Below are positions 53,278 through 62,403 of a stretch of 64,000 nt of DNA, piece by piece (within the stretch, counting starts at the first letter, position 1; every line of letters begins with the position of its first letter). The DNA lies in contig NZ_JAOQNS010000006.1 of assembly GCF_025961475.1 (NCBI RefSeq), forward strand, positions 62,001-126,000, read 5' to 3'. The notes below the pieces were generated by a model that was given only the letters and a program-made list of their open reading frames with translations, had not been told where the DNA came from and did no database searches. Source of the DNA: Rhodobium gokarnense (GTDB lineage: Bacteria; Pseudomonadota; Alphaproteobacteria; Rhizobiales; Rhodobiaceae). The position numbers and the translations under genes were made by a program.

Positions 53278-54435
53278 TCATCTGAAAGGTTTCAGGGTTT
53301 CCCGTGCGATGATCAGCCGCTGGATCTCGCTGGTTCCCTCGTAGATGGTGGTGATGCGGGCGTCGCGGGCGAAGCGCTCGAGCGGATAGTCCTTCATGTA
53401 ACCCGCTCCGCCGTGCAATTGCAAAGCCGTATAAGTGGCGCGCTGGGCCGCCTCGGTGGCGTAAAGCTTGGCCATGGAGGCTTGCCGCACGAAGGGCCGG
53501 CCGGCTTCCTTCAGCCAGGCCGCCTGCAGGATCAGGAGGCGGGCCGCTTCCAACTCCGTCTCCCGGTCGGCGATCATCCATTGCACGCCCTGCATGTCGG
53601 CGATCGCCCGGCCGAACTGCTCGCGTTCCACCGCATAGGCCTTGGCAAGGTCCATGGCGGCTTCGGCAATGCCGAGCGCCAGCGAGGCAACGCCGATGCG
53701 CCCGCCGGTGAGTTCGCCAACGGCGATCCGGAACCCGTCATTGACCTCGCCCATGACGGCATCGGCGGGGATGCGGCAGTCCTGGAAAGTGACCTCGTTG
53801 GTGGCCGAGCCGGTCTGGCCCATCTTCTTTTCCGCCTTGCCGATGGTCATGCCCGGCGCGCCGGCCTCCACCAGGAAGCAGGTGATGCCCTTGCCGCGTG
53901 GCGCCTCCGGGTCGGTGACGGCCCAGACGACGAAGACGCCGGCGTATTCGGCGGACGAGATGTAGAGTTTCGCCCCGTTCAGCACCCATTCGTTGCCGTC
54001 CATGACCGCGCGGGTTGTCATGGAGGAGGGATCGGACCCGGCGCCGGACTCGGTGAGGCAGAAGGCACCGGCCGGGTAGCTGCCGTCGCAGAGCTTCGGC
54101 AGGTGGCGCGCCTTCTGCTCCTCGGATCCCACCGCCTGGATGACCTCGCCGACCATGTTGGTGACGGAGACGGTGACGCCCGTCGCCGCGCAGGCCCGCC
54201 CGAATTCGCGCACGGAAAGGGCGAAGGCGACCGTGCCGGCGGCGCTGCCGCCATGCTCTTCGGTAACGTTGAGGCCCATGAAGCCGTTTTCGGCGAGAAG
54301 CTTCAGATTGGCAAGGAACGGCTCGCGGCCGCCGCCCGCATCGAGCGTCTCGGCAAGCGGCGCCAGCCGGTCGGCGGCGAGCCGCGCCGCGGTCTCGCGG
54401 ATCAGCCGCTGCTCCTCGGTCAGGTCCAGATCCAT
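53278..54435 (-). CDS. Acyl-CoA dehydrogenase
   Basis: A 385-residue FAD enzyme that forms the alpha-beta double bond of an acyl-CoA. FCLTESGAGSDPSSMTT and KLYISSAEYAGVFVVWAVTD are the two ACADS signatures; the catalytic base lies in TTIYEGTSEIQRLIIARETL (Glu of YEGTSE), the position used by short- and medium-chain members. TNMVGEVIQAVGSEEQKARH lies near the FAD site. Chain-length or branched-chain preference cannot be read. It is preceded by GGGAGGA and stands alone between the Usp gene and xseA, all on the minus strand. Confidence 0.92.
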   Translation of the reverse strand: MDLDLTEEQRLIRETAARLAADRLAPLAETLDAGGGREPFLANLKLLAENGFMGLNVTEEHGGSAAGTVAFALSVREFGRACAATGVTVSVTNMVGEVIQAVGSEEQKARHLPKLCDGSYPAGAFCLTESGAGSDPSSMTTRAVMDGNEWVLNGAKLYISSAEYAGVFVVWAVTDPEAPRGKGITCFLVEAGAPGMTIGKAEKKMGQTGSATNEVTFQDCRIPADAVMGEVNDGFRIAVGELTGGRIGVASLALGIAEAAMDLAKAYAVEREQFGRAIADMQGVQWMIADRETELEAARLLILQAAWLKEAGRPFVRQASMAKLYATEAAQRATYTALQLHGGAGYMKDYPLERFARDARITTIYEGTSEIQRLIIARETLKPFR

Positions 54436-54495
54436 CGCCCGCTGTCCTCCCTCAGGCAATTTTTTTGTTACCAGAGCCGCCGGCGTGTTCCCGCC

Positions 54496-56094
54496 CTAAA
54501 AGAGCTGCCCCTGGTCCGGCTTTTTCGTTTTTTCAGGCTTCGCCTTCGCCGGCTTCTTCTTCGGTGTCGTCGTTTTGGCTTCGCCCGCGATTGCGGCCAC
54601 ATGGCCGTCGGCAAGCTCGATGTCGAGCACGTCGCCGCCGGAGATCGCCGCCGCGCTCGACACCGGCACATTGTCGGCGTCGCGCAGGACCGCAAAGCCG
54701 CGCGCCAGCACCCGCTTGTAGGAGAGCGATTCCATCAGCTTGGCGGTGGCGGCAAACCGTGCCCGGCCGCGCTCAAGACGGAGGAGGAGGGCGGCGCCGA
54801 ACTGGCGCTCGGCACTGTTCAGCGCCTTTCGCGCGTCCGCCGCCCGCGCCGCGACGAGCCCCGGCCGCAGCCGGCCTGCGCGGGCATCGAAGCGCGCCCG
54901 GTGCCGGTTGAGGGCAAGGGTGAGGGCGTGGCGCCGCCGTTCGCCCGCCCGGTCGAGGTCGCGCCGGCGCGTCTCCAGCGCCCGCTGGACGAGGCCGAAG
55001 GAGACCCGGGAAGAGACCCGGGCATAGCGGGTGGCATGGGCGTGGGTGTTGGCGCCGAGCGCCCGGCCGAGCCGGCCCGCGGCAACGTCGAAGCGCTGGC
55101 GCGGCACGGCAACAAGATCCTCCGGCTTCGGCAACACCCGGGCAAGCGCCCGAAGCTCGCGCCGCCTGCCGTCGAGATAGCGCAGGAGCCCGGCGAAATG
55201 GCGCCGCGCGAGGTCGTCGATCGCGGCGATCAGCTCGGAGCGCACCGGCACGGCCATTTCGGCCGCGCCCGTCGGCGTCGGCGCACGCAGATCCGCGACA
55301 TGGTCGATCAGCGTCGTGTCCGTCTCGTGGCCGACGGCGGATATGAGCGGAATTTGCGACTCGGACGCCGCCCTGACGACGACCTCCTCGTTGAACCCCC
55401 ACAGGTCCTCAAGGCTGCCGCCGCCACGCGCGACGATGAGGATGTCGGGACGCGGCACCTTGCCGCCGGGGGTGAGCGCGTTGAAGCCGCGGATCGCGGC
55501 GGCGACTTCCGCAGCCGACGTCTCGCCCTGGACCCGGACCGGCCAGACGACGACGCGGACCGGGAAGCGGTCGTCGAGCCGGTGCAGGATGTCGCGGATG
55601 ACGGCGCCGGTCGGCGAGGTGACGACGCCGATGACCTTCGGAAGGTAAGGCAGCCGCTTCTTGCGCTCCGCATCGAACAGGCCCTCGGCGGCGAGTTTTT
55701 TCCGGCGTTCTTCCAGCAGCGCCATCAGCGCGCCGACGCCGGCCGGCTCCAGACGGTCGATGACGATCTGGTATTTCGACGAGCCCGGATAGGTCGTCAG
55801 CTTGCCGGACGCGATCACCTCCAGCCCTTCTTCGGGCATGAAGCCGAGCTTGGAGAAGGCGCCGCGCCAGATCACCGCCTCGATCCGGGCCTTTTCGTCC
55901 TTCAGGGCGAAATAGGCATGGCCGGAGGAATGGCGGCCGCGAAAGCCGGAGATCTCGCCGCGCACGCGCACATAGCCGAAGGCGTCCTCCACGGTCCTTT
56001 TGACCGCAAAGGAAATCTGCGACACGGTGAACTCGCCGACATTCGATGGAGAATCGGTCAAGCTGCTGCCTCCTTCCGGTGCCAAGGGAGACAT
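54496..56094 (-). CDS. xseA: Exodeoxyribonuclease VII large subunit
   Basis: A 532-residue nuclease subunit that, with XseB, trims single-stranded DNA in both directions. The N-terminal OB fold has [20 protein letters not shown] and [20 protein letters not shown]; the catalytic core has [37 protein letters not shown] and [20 protein letters not shown]; a long helical region (about 290-470) follows. The Lys/Pro-rich tail ([19 protein letters not shown]) is normal. The start at 56094 has AAGG upstream. It is divergent from rsmE, with 103 bp between starts. Confidence 0.96.
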   Translation of the reverse strand: MSPLAPEGGSSLTDSPSNVGEFTVSQISFAVKRTVEDAFGYVRVRGEISGFRGRHSSGHAYFALKDEKARIEAVIWRGAFSKLGFMPEEGLEVIASGKLTTYPGSSKYQIVIDRLEPAGVGALMALLEERRKKLAAEGLFDAERKKRLPYLPKVIGVVTSPTGAVIRDILHRLDDRFPVRVVVWPVRVQGETSAAEVAAAIRGFNALTPGGKVPRPDILIVARGGGSLEDLWGFNEEVVVRAASESQIPLISAVGHETDTTLIDHVADLRAPTPTGAAEMAVPVRSELIAAIDDLARRHFAGLLRYLDGRRRELRALARVLPKPEDLVAVPRQRFDVAAGRLGRALGANTHAHATRYARVSSRVSFGLVQRALETRRRDLDRAGERRRHALTLALNRHRARFDARAGRLRPGLVAARAADARKALNSAERQFGAALLLRLERGRARFAATAKLMESLSYKRVLARGFAVLRDADNVPVSSAAAISGGDVLDIELADGHVAAIAGEAKTTTPKKKPAKAKPEKTKKPDQGQLF

Positions 56095-56197
56095 GGGCCT
56101 TGCCGGCGGTCAAGCGCCGCGGGCGCCCACCCGCCTCAGCCGGCCTGCCGTTTCGGCAGCTTCGGCCGCAACCCGCGAAATCGGCGAAAGAGGGATC

Positions 56198-56947
56198 ATG
56201 CCGCGTTACGAATTCACCATGCAGCGTCTTTATCTGAGAACCTCGATCAATTCCGGCGCCCGCATCGAACTCGACAAATCCCACGCCAACTACCTGGTCA
56301 ACGTCCTGAGGATGGGGCCGGGCGATGCGGTGCTGGTCTTCAACGGCCATGACGGCGAGTGGAAGGCCGAGATCGCCGAGGCGACGCGCCGCCACGTGAC
56401 GCTGGCGATCGTCGAACAGACCCGCCCGCAGACGCCGCTACCGGACCTGCACTACCTGTTCGCGCCGCTGAAGCACGCGCGCCTCGACTATATGGTGCAG
56501 AAGGCCGTGGAGATGGGGGCAGGGGTGCTGCAGCCGGTGCTGACCCAGCATACCCAGGCGAGCCGGGTCAATCTGGAGCGCATGGAGGGGAACGTCGTCG
56601 AAGCGGCCGAGCAGTGCGGCATCCTCGCGGTGCCGGAGGTGCGCGAGCCGGTGGCGCTCGCCAACCTGATCGAGCGCTATCCGACCTATGAGCCCGGCCG
56701 GCGGCTGATCTTTTGCGACGAGGCGAGCGACGGCCTCAACCCGATCCCGGCGCTGGCAGACCTCTCCCAGGGCCCGCTCGCCGTGCTGATCGGCCCGGAA
56801 GGCGGCTTTTCCCGCGACGAGCGGCTGGTCCTGAAGGCCCAGAAGTTCGTCACGCCGATACCGCTCGGGCCCCGGATATTGCGCGCCGACACCGCCGCTG
56901 TCGCAGCCCTTGCCGTCGTCCAGGCCGTCATCGGCGACTGGAGCTGA
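56198..56947 (+). CDS. rsmE: 16S rRNA (uracil-1498-N3)-methyltransferase
   Basis: A 249-residue SPOUT-fold enzyme that methylates U1498 of 16S rRNA. An N-terminal PUA-like domain ([35 protein letters not shown]) is followed by the trefoil-knot domain with [13 protein letters not shown] and [18 protein letters not shown], both SAM-binding family signatures. The start at 56198 has GAAAGAGGG. In related Hyphomicrobiales rsmE is, from memory, usually directly followed by gshA; here about 5.8 kb of other genes intervene. Confidence 0.96.
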   Translation: MPRYEFTMQRLYLRTSINSGARIELDKSHANYLVNVLRMGPGDAVLVFNGHDGEWKAEIAEATRRHVTLAIVEQTRPQTPLPDLHYLFAPLKHARLDYMVQKAVEMGAGVLQPVLTQHTQASRVNLERMEGNVVEAAEQCGILAVPEVREPVALANLIERYPTYEPGRRLIFCDEASDGLNPIPALADLSQGPLAVLIGPEGGFSRDERLVLKAQKFVTPIPLGPRILRADTAAVAALAVVQAVIGDWS

Positions 56948-56968
56948 GCCGGCCGGGCGCGCGGCGCC

Positions 56969-57223
56969 TCAGTCGGCGCTGTCCGGCTTCTTGCCGGTCG
57001 GGTCGGCCTGCCCGCCGCCGGTCTCCGGGCGCGGCTTGCGCGCCCGCTCCTTCATCTCCTCGAACTCCGCCTCCGGGACCGGGATGCCGATCGGCACTTC
57101 CTTGTCCGCGGCCGGCGGTTTCGGTGTCTTGCCCTTTTCGTCCTTGGCCGACATCTGCAACCCCACGAAAACCGCCACGACGGCGATGACGACGACGATC
57201 GCACCGATAATTGCCGTTTTCAT
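56969..57223 (-). CDS. Small membrane-anchored protein
   Basis: An 84-residue protein with one N-terminal membrane segment (AIIGAIVVVIAVVAVFVGLQ) and a polar, Lys/Glu/Pro-rich tail (PPAADKEVPIGIPVPEAEFE). The tail should face the periplasm or cytoplasm depending on topology. It lies last in the Hint-led minus-strand cluster, 19 bp after the preceding gene and converging with rsmE. No named family recognised; function unknown. Confidence 0.6.
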   Translation of the reverse strand: MKTAIIGAIVVVIAVVAVFVGLQMSAKDEKGKTPKPPAADKEVPIGIPVPEAEFEEMKERARKPRPETGGGQADPTGKKPDSAD

Positions 57224-57242
57224 GGCAGCCCCGCGGCTGTGC

Positions 57243-57452
57243 TCAGGTCGCGTCCGGCTTTTTCGTCGCCGTTCCGAACAGCAGCGAGACGACGAGGTCG
57301 AGGACGAACCAGGTCGCCAGGAACGCGATCGATTCCAGCAGGAAGCTGTGGAATTTGTAGAACATCTCGGCAATCGCCAGGCTGGCGATCAGCACCGGCG
57401 CCTGGTTGAACAACGCCTGGCGCAGGGTCAGCGACTTGAACAGGGTGAACAT
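57243..57452 (-). CDS. Small two-segment membrane protein
   Basis: A 69-residue protein with two hydrophobic stretches (APVLIASLAIAEMFYKFHSF and SIAFLATWFVLDLVVSLLFG) and short charged ends. GGAGACACC precedes the start. It is the fourth gene of the minus-strand cluster headed by the Hint protein. I do not recognise the family. Confidence 0.65.
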   Translation of the reverse strand: MFTLFKSLTLRQALFNQAPVLIASLAIAEMFYKFHSFLLESIAFLATWFVLDLVVSLLFGTATKKPDAT

Positions 57453-57491
57453 GGACGGTGTCTCCGTTGGTGGACGTGTTTTTTCGGGAAG

Positions 57492-59126
57492 CTAGATCCT
57501 CAGCGAGGCCGCCCAGGTGCTCCACTGGTTGTTGGGGGCCGCGAACTCGCCATAGACCCAGACCTTGTAGAGGTCCTGGCCGTCGCGCACGGCGGTGAAG
57601 TAGTCGCCCCAGCGCTGCCGCGAGGCATTGACGGAATAGGATCCGTCGCCGGCGCGGATCTGCACGCTCGGTGCCATCTCGCCGGCGGTGTATTCCTTGC
57701 GCCGGCCGGTCTCGCGGATCGAGGCGTATTCGGTGGCGCTGGAGCGCGCCATCACCATGTAGGCGCTGCGCCGCTGGTCGACGTCGAGGGCCGGGAAGAA
57801 ATAGTAGATGCCGGACGCGCCGAACCGGTTCTGCTGCACGACGGTCGCCGTCGGCATGTCGATCTCGTACCACTGGGCGCAGGACCGCGCCTCCGTGTCG
57901 CCGTCCCAGGACACCTGGCTGCAATGGGCCGCCCAGATGCGCTGGGTGCTGTCGGCGTTCTGGTAGACGGCGGACAGGAGCCGGGTGTCGTTGGTCGCCA
58001 TCAGCACGCTCGAGCCCTTCTGCTGGGCCTGCGGCGGCAGCGAATAGGCAAGGCACGGAACGTCCTGTGCGGTCAGCGTCGGCGTGCCGTTCGACCAGCC
58101 GGCAAGTGGGCTGTCGAGCTTCCACTGCACCAGGTGGCTGGAATTGGCCCACACCGCGCTCATCAGATAGGCCGGCAGATTGGTGCCGGCGGTCCGGTAG
58201 TGGATGCACGGGTTGATCGAAAAGGCGTTGCGGCCGTCCGGGTCGTTGATGCTCCAGATGTCCCAATAGGTGATCTGGTGGTCGTTGCCGGTGCCGCCGG
58301 CGGCCAGTTCGCTCATGTTGAAGATGCGCAGCTTGGAATACTGGTAGCTGCCGTTGAACTCGAACATGTTGAGGGTGACGTAGAGCGCCTGCTCGTCATA
58401 GCCGGCGATCGGATAGTCGCCCCAGTTGTTGGTGGCGGTGTCGTTGTTGAGCGTGGTGTCGGAGGCCCAGACCGTATAGGGCCCCGAGGCGTCCTCGCCC
58501 TCCGAGATACCGACCAGCAGCCAGGCGCCGTTCGGGCTGCTGCGGGTCGCCGCCGCCATGACGATGAAGCGGTTGTTGAACGCATCGTAGAGCAGGCGCG
58601 GGTCGAACACCTTGGCATTGCCCGGCACCACCTTCTTGAAGAAGGATTTCAGGTTCGGCCAGCGCGACTGGAACCGGCCGAGCTTGTCGTAGACGGCAAG
58701 GTCGCTGTTGACCGACAGCAGCACCTGGCTCTTGCCGACGGCGATGGTCGGGTCGGGCGGATACCAGCCGGTGGCGGTGATGCCCTCGAAGGTGGAGAGG
58801 ATGCCGGGGGCGGCATCGGTTGCCGGTTCGGAGAGGTCCTCGGAGAATTCCCGCGCCGCGCCGATGCGCTCCTCCTCGCCGGGCGGCACGGCCCGCTCGC
58901 CGGCGGTGCGCGCGTCCTGCGCGGTCTCGTCGGAGGGCTTGCGGGCCTCCTCCACCATCCGGTCATATTCCTCCAGGCTGACCGGATAGCGCGAGGTCTT
59001 CAGCGGCGGGAACTGCTCCGGGTCCTCCCGCGGCTCCAGCGCCTCCAGAAGGGTGATGTCGCTTTGCGACGAGATCTCGCCGTTGAGCCAGACGGTGTGT
59101 CCGCCCTGGTCGTAACTGACCGCCAT
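57492..59126 (-). CDS. Propeller-like protein of unknown function
   Basis: A 544-residue protein without an evident signal peptide. After a charged N-terminal 100 residues (VSLEEYDRMVEEARKPSDET) come beta-rich repeats of sialidase/propeller flavour: GWYPPDPTIAVGKSQVLLSV, AVYDKLGRFQSRWPNLKSFF, DPRLLYDAFNNRFIVMAAAT and ALYVTLNMFEFNGSYQYSKL. Eight or more Asp/Asn-rich turns could bind calcium. The C-terminal part (GDYFTAVRDGQDLYKVWVYG) resembles further blades. Third gene of the Hint-led cluster, about 80 bp after the small Fn3-like gene. A surface or secreted role is suspected but export is unexplained. Confidence 0.7.
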   Translation of the reverse strand: MAVSYDQGGHTVWLNGEISSQSDITLLEALEPREDPEQFPPLKTSRYPVSLEEYDRMVEEARKPSDETAQDARTAGERAVPPGEEERIGAAREFSEDLSEPATDAAPGILSTFEGITATGWYPPDPTIAVGKSQVLLSVNSDLAVYDKLGRFQSRWPNLKSFFKKVVPGNAKVFDPRLLYDAFNNRFIVMAAATRSSPNGAWLLVGISEGEDASGPYTVWASDTTLNNDTATNNWGDYPIAGYDEQALYVTLNMFEFNGSYQYSKLRIFNMSELAAGGTGNDHQITYWDIWSINDPDGRNAFSINPCIHYRTAGTNLPAYLMSAVWANSSHLVQWKLDSPLAGWSNGTPTLTAQDVPCLAYSLPPQAQQKGSSVLMATNDTRLLSAVYQNADSTQRIWAAHCSQVSWDGDTEARSCAQWYEIDMPTATVVQQNRFGASGIYYFFPALDVDQRRSAYMVMARSSATEYASIRETGRRKEYTAGEMAPSVQIRAGDGSYSVNASRQRWGDYFTAVRDGQDLYKVWVYGEFAAPNNQWSTWAASLRI

Positions 59127-59208
59127 GTCTTCTCTCCTCGGAAAAAGTCGGAAATGTCGGGAGCGCGGCGGCCGCCGCCGCGCCGGGGCTGCGCGATTGC
59201 CGCCGCCG

Positions 59209-59514
59209 TCAGGTCGTCGGTTCGACGTTGAAGGCGACGCTCATTTCGGAAAGTGCGGAAGAGCCGATGACGTAGGTGACGCCGATCCGGGCATAGCTGG
59301 GGTCGTTCTTGTCGAGCGGTACGTCCAGCGTGTAGGTCATCTGTCCGGACGGCACCGGGTAGTTGGTCAGGTTGCCCTGATCGTCCCGGACGGAGACGAA
59401 GTAGGTCTTGACCGGAAACTCCGGATCCACCGGCGCCGTCCATTCCAGGGTCAGCGTCACCTTCGACAGCACCGGCGGCTTCGCCGTTGCGTCCAGTTCG
59501 GTTTTCTCCGCCAC
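59209..59514 (-). CDS. Small Fn3/immunoglobulin-like beta protein
   Basis: A 101-residue protein. VTLTLEWTAPVDPEFPVKTY and FVSVRDDQGNLTNYP, with VTYVIGSSALSEMSVAFNVE at the end, give the strand spacing and LEW...Y core of fibronectin type III-like folds. It starts at GTG 59514, five bases after the TAG of the Hint gene, with AAGGAG overlapping that gene's end, so the two are tightly coupled. No signal peptide is seen. Role unknown. Confidence 0.65.
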   Translation of the reverse strand: MAEKTELDATAKPPVLSKVTLTLEWTAPVDPEFPVKTYFVSVRDDQGNLTNYPVPSGQMTYTLDVPLDKNDPSYARIGVTYVIGSSALSEMSVAFNVEPTT

Positions 59515-59519
59515 CGCGC

Positions 59520-61259
59520 CTACTCCTTGCCGCCGTGCAGGCGGAGGTAGTTGAAGTAGTCCTGGTGCCACTTTTCCGGAAGCCGTTCGAGCACCGAGCG
59601 CGGATCCTTGCGCGACAGCCGCTCGTAGCGGTTCTGCAGCTTGACGTCGCCGACCTGGATGCCGTTGGCGAAGAAGGTGGTGCCGTCGGAGCCGAGATCG
59701 GTGCCGTCGGAGGAGACCGATGCGACGTCGAGGCTCCACACGTTGCCGGCATACATCTCCTGCTCCAGGCCGGTGACGTGGAGGTGTTCGCCCTTCTGGC
59801 CGAACAGCACGTCGCCCTCGGCAAGCTGGCGCGCCAGCTTGATGCCGCCGGAGGTCACCATCGGATGGCCCTCGGTGACGAGCACCGACCGGTCGCCGTC
59901 GGTGTGGATGCGGATCATCGGGATCGGCTCGGTGCCGATGGTGTTGGCGATCACCTTGACCAGATCGCCGTTCGGATTGGCCTGCACCAGGTCGCCGATC
60001 CGCACCTCCTCGATCGGCACGGTGGTGTCGTCGAGGTCGCGGCGCACCAGCACTTCCGTCCCGGCCGCCAGGCACCCCCAGCGGAACTGGATCGGCAGGA
60101 TCTTCGCCGTGTTGAGGTCGGCGACGGCGTCGGTGGCGTTGGTGACATAGGCGAACACCGGCTTGGCGTTGTTGCCGGTGCCGACCGTCACCTGGACCGT
60201 CAGCGTGTAGACGAGCTGGTCGGCCTGGTTGAAGCAGGCGGCGCCGAAGCTCGCCGGATCGATGTTCCAGCTCAGCGTCATCTTGTCGGTCGACACGGTG
60301 GCGAGCTGAAGGAGGTTCTGGGATGCCGCCATCAGGCAGCCGCCGCCGCTCTGCTGCTTGGTGATGACCACCGAGCTGAACGAGTTGTTGTTGTCGAACG
60401 GCGTCTGGATCTCGTCGTAATAGGTGATCGAGCCGGCGACCGGGAAGATCACGTTCTGCTGGCCGCCGCTCGGCTCGGTGATGTCGCAGTCGTCGCCGGA
60501 GCGGTTGAGGCAGACGCGGATCTGGCCCGCGACATTGCCGCCGTGCTTGGCCGGGTTGGTGGTGGTGATCGTCTGCGGGATCGTGTCGCTCTGGTTGACG
60601 ATGTAGCCGTGCTGCGCCGCGCCGCCATAGGGCTGGTAGTGGTAGGTGCCGACCGTATAGACCGTGCGCTTGTCCTGTGGCTGCGTCGGCGTCGAGAAGG
60701 TCCCGGTCGTGCTGACCTGGGTGTTCTCGCCCTGGGCGTGTTCGGTGTTCTGGGCCAGCGGACCGATCGGGTCGTAGGCGCCGTCGTGGAGCTGCACGGT
60801 GAGCCGCGTCAGCTCGCTGCCGCCCGGTGTCGACGACAGCAGGCTGGCGCTGAAGTCCTCGACCGTATCGTTGGCGGTGCCGAAGCCGGAGACCTGGTTG
60901 ATGGCGACCTCGCCGGTGCCGTCGGCGGCGCCCGCGAGCGCCTCTTCGTCGCTGAGGCCGCCCTTCTTCATATGGGCCTCCCGCGTCGCGTCCATTTCGC
61001 GGAAAAATTGTGGCGCCGTCTCCGGCGTTGCGCCCGTCAGGATCGCCCGGCGCCGGAAGAACCTGTATTGCACGGGATCGTTGAAGTCGAGAAGGCCGGT
61101 CGAGGCGCCGCGTTTCTTAGCCAGCTCCACGATATAGCGGACGTCATCTATGTCCTGTGCGGTGAGCTGCTCCTGCGCGTGTGGGATCGCAGAAGAAATA
61201 AAGACGAAAAATGCGGATAACAGATACAGGCGCACGAAATTATTGAGAAACGGCGTCAT
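59520..61259 (-). CDS. Secreted protein with a C-terminal Hint (Hedgehog/intein) self-processing domain
   Basis: A 579-residue exported protein. A signal peptide (about 1-28, ending SAIPHAQ) is followed by about 365 residues of beta-rich sequence with few cysteines. Residues about 395-540 form a Hint module: nucleophile Cys396 in RWGCLAAGTEVLV, VPIEEVRIGDLVQANPNGD, block B VTEGHPMVTSGG (Thr462, His465) and the terminal FFANGIQVGD (Asn532). After it come 40 residues (NRYERLSRKDPRSVLERLPE). The fold predicts N-S acyl shift and self-cleavage at Cys396. Whether it transfers the N-terminal part to another molecule, as in Hedgehog, or simply cleaves is unknown. GGGGAGA precedes ATG 61259. First gene of the cluster; a 14-bp palindrome lies upstream. 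Confidence 0.82.
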   Translation of the reverse strand: MTPFLNNFVRLYLLSAFFVFISSAIPHAQEQLTAQDIDDVRYIVELAKKRGASTGLLDFNDPVQYRFFRRRAILTGATPETAPQFFREMDATREAHMKKGGLSDEEALAGAADGTGEVAINQVSGFGTANDTVEDFSASLLSSTPGGSELTRLTVQLHDGAYDPIGPLAQNTEHAQGENTQVSTTGTFSTPTQPQDKRTVYTVGTYHYQPYGGAAQHGYIVNQSDTIPQTITTTNPAKHGGNVAGQIRVCLNRSGDDCDITEPSGGQQNVIFPVAGSITYYDEIQTPFDNNNSFSSVVITKQQSGGGCLMAASQNLLQLATVSTDKMTLSWNIDPASFGAACFNQADQLVYTLTVQVTVGTGNNAKPVFAYVTNATDAVADLNTAKILPIQFRWGCLAAGTEVLVRRDLDDTTVPIEEVRIGDLVQANPNGDLVKVIANTIGTEPIPMIRIHTDGDRSVLVTEGHPMVTSGGIKLARQLAEGDVLFGQKGEHLHVTGLEQEMYAGNVWSLDVASVSSDGTDLGSDGTTFFANGIQVGDVKLQNRYERLSRKDPRSVLERLPEKWHQDYFNYLRLHGGKE

Positions 61260-61582
61260 GGACACATCTCCCCTCGCAGGTGTTTTTATACACCGGTGTA
61301 TTTGTCTGCAATTTATGGGGGAAATACTAGCACAACCGACGCGGGCGTAAAGGCATATTTGCAAATTTTAGATATTGTGCAGATAAGCCGGAAAAGAAGG
61401 CGCCGGGCCGTAGTGAAGCCGGCGAAGCACTTCTTCGCTGGGATGCTTTCATTGCAGGCGGCGGCCGGCCGTCGGCCAGCGCTCCTGCAACTTGGGGAAC
61501 ATATTGCAGTGCATCGGATTTTGGGCGGAGTGTATGGACCGTATCCTGCTACCGTCAGGTGCAAGGCCGACAGACCCACGCC
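61260..61582. promoter_or_regulatory. Divergent gap with palindrome ATACACCGGTGTAT (61288-61301)
   Basis: The gap between the Hint-led cluster and the Cys-rich protein gene. ATACACCGGTGTAT is a perfect 14-bp palindrome located 29-42 bp upstream of the Hint start, a normal place for a repressor operator. The region is more AT-rich than average (ATTTGCAAATTTTAGATATT near 61357). A regulator gene for it is not in the cluster. Confidence 0.6.
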
Positions 61583-61864
61583 ATGCCGACTGTCAGAAAA
61601 TCACTTTCTCTCGTCCGTATCATCCCGGCATTCGTCCTTGCCGCGGTGACCGTTCCCGGACCCGCAGCCGCATCTGCCGCGTTTGAGCCACGCGCTCTGG
61701 CCGGTCTCATCGCACCGGCAGCCGCCCGGCCGATGACGCCATGGATCACGGTGAAAACCGAGTGCTGCAAGACCTGCCGCAAGGGCAAGGCCTGCGGCAA
61801 TAGCTGCATTTCCCGCAAGGAAACATGTCACAAGGGACCCGGCTGCGCCTGCAACGCGCGCTAA
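61583..61864 (+). CDS. Secreted Cys-rich small protein
   Basis: A 93-residue protein with a signal peptide (MPTVRKSLSLVRIIPAFVLA, processing near AAAS). The mature part ends in a tight cysteine module, TECCKTCRKGKACGNSCI followed by KETCHKGPGCACNAR, with nine cysteines in about 40 residues. Similar CxxCRKGKACGxSCI...TCHKGPGCAC tails are, from memory, found at the ends of several uncharacterised bacterial secreted proteins. Metal binding or disulfide cross-linking is likely; function unknown. ATG 61583 is chosen because it begins the signal peptide; an ATG at 61559 is possible. Confidence 0.75.
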   Translation: MPTVRKSLSLVRIIPAFVLAAVTVPGPAAASAAFEPRALAGLIAPAAARPMTPWITVKTECCKTCRKGKACGNSCISRKETCHKGPGCACNAR

Positions 61865-61977
61865 GACTTAAGCCGGCCAGTCACACTGAACGATCAAAAT
61901 GAGAACTTCAAAAAGCGCCGCAAAAGTGTGTTTCTGGCGTTACCGTACGTCAAAAAGTTTTCGTCACGCTAAAGAGA

Positions 61978-62379
61978 TCAGAATTTAAAAGCTTTTCCGA
62001 TGCCCTTAATGATTTTGTCTGCGGTTTTTATGGGAACGCCGATAGCAACCTCAGGTATTACTGTAAGATCGCCATTGCCTAGGCGCGCAAGCTCGTCACC
62101 GGTAATGGTTCCGCCCTCGAATTGCTCGCGCGGACATCCTGGGCAGTCGGCTGCAGTTCTGAAATCGCTTGCGGAACAAGAATTTCCGTGAAATGGCGCA
62201 AGTTTCCTTGCGGCGGTGACGCGCGCATATTCCTTCCCTGGGTCGATGTCACCGTATCTGACAGTGTAGATCACTTGATAGCCATCCTGACAGGTTACAA
62301 CGAAGTCATAACCACGGGCCAACGCCTCTCCGGCGAAAAATATTCCTAACAACAAGATGGTTGCGCAGACGTTTTTCAT
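61978..62379 (-). CDS. Secreted hypothetical protein
   Basis: A 133-residue protein with a signal peptide (MKNVCATILLLGIFFAGEAL) and paired cysteines (TCQDGY, NSCSASDF, DCPGCP). The C-terminal half is Gly/Ile-rich (IPEVAIGVPIKTADKIIKGI). Codon use is more AT-rich than in neighbours, which together with the AT-rich gap upstream suggests acquisition. No SD is clear for either the chosen start or the ATG at 62403. No family recognised. It converges with the Cys-rich gene. Confidence 0.6.
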   Translation of the reverse strand: MKNVCATILLLGIFFAGEALARGYDFVVTCQDGYQVIYTVRYGDIDPGKEYARVTAARKLAPFHGNSCSASDFRTAADCPGCPREQFEGGTITGDELARLGNGDLTVIPEVAIGVPIKTADKIIKGIGKAFKF

Positions 62380-62403
62380 GGCGAAAACTCTGAGGAAAGA
62401 CAT

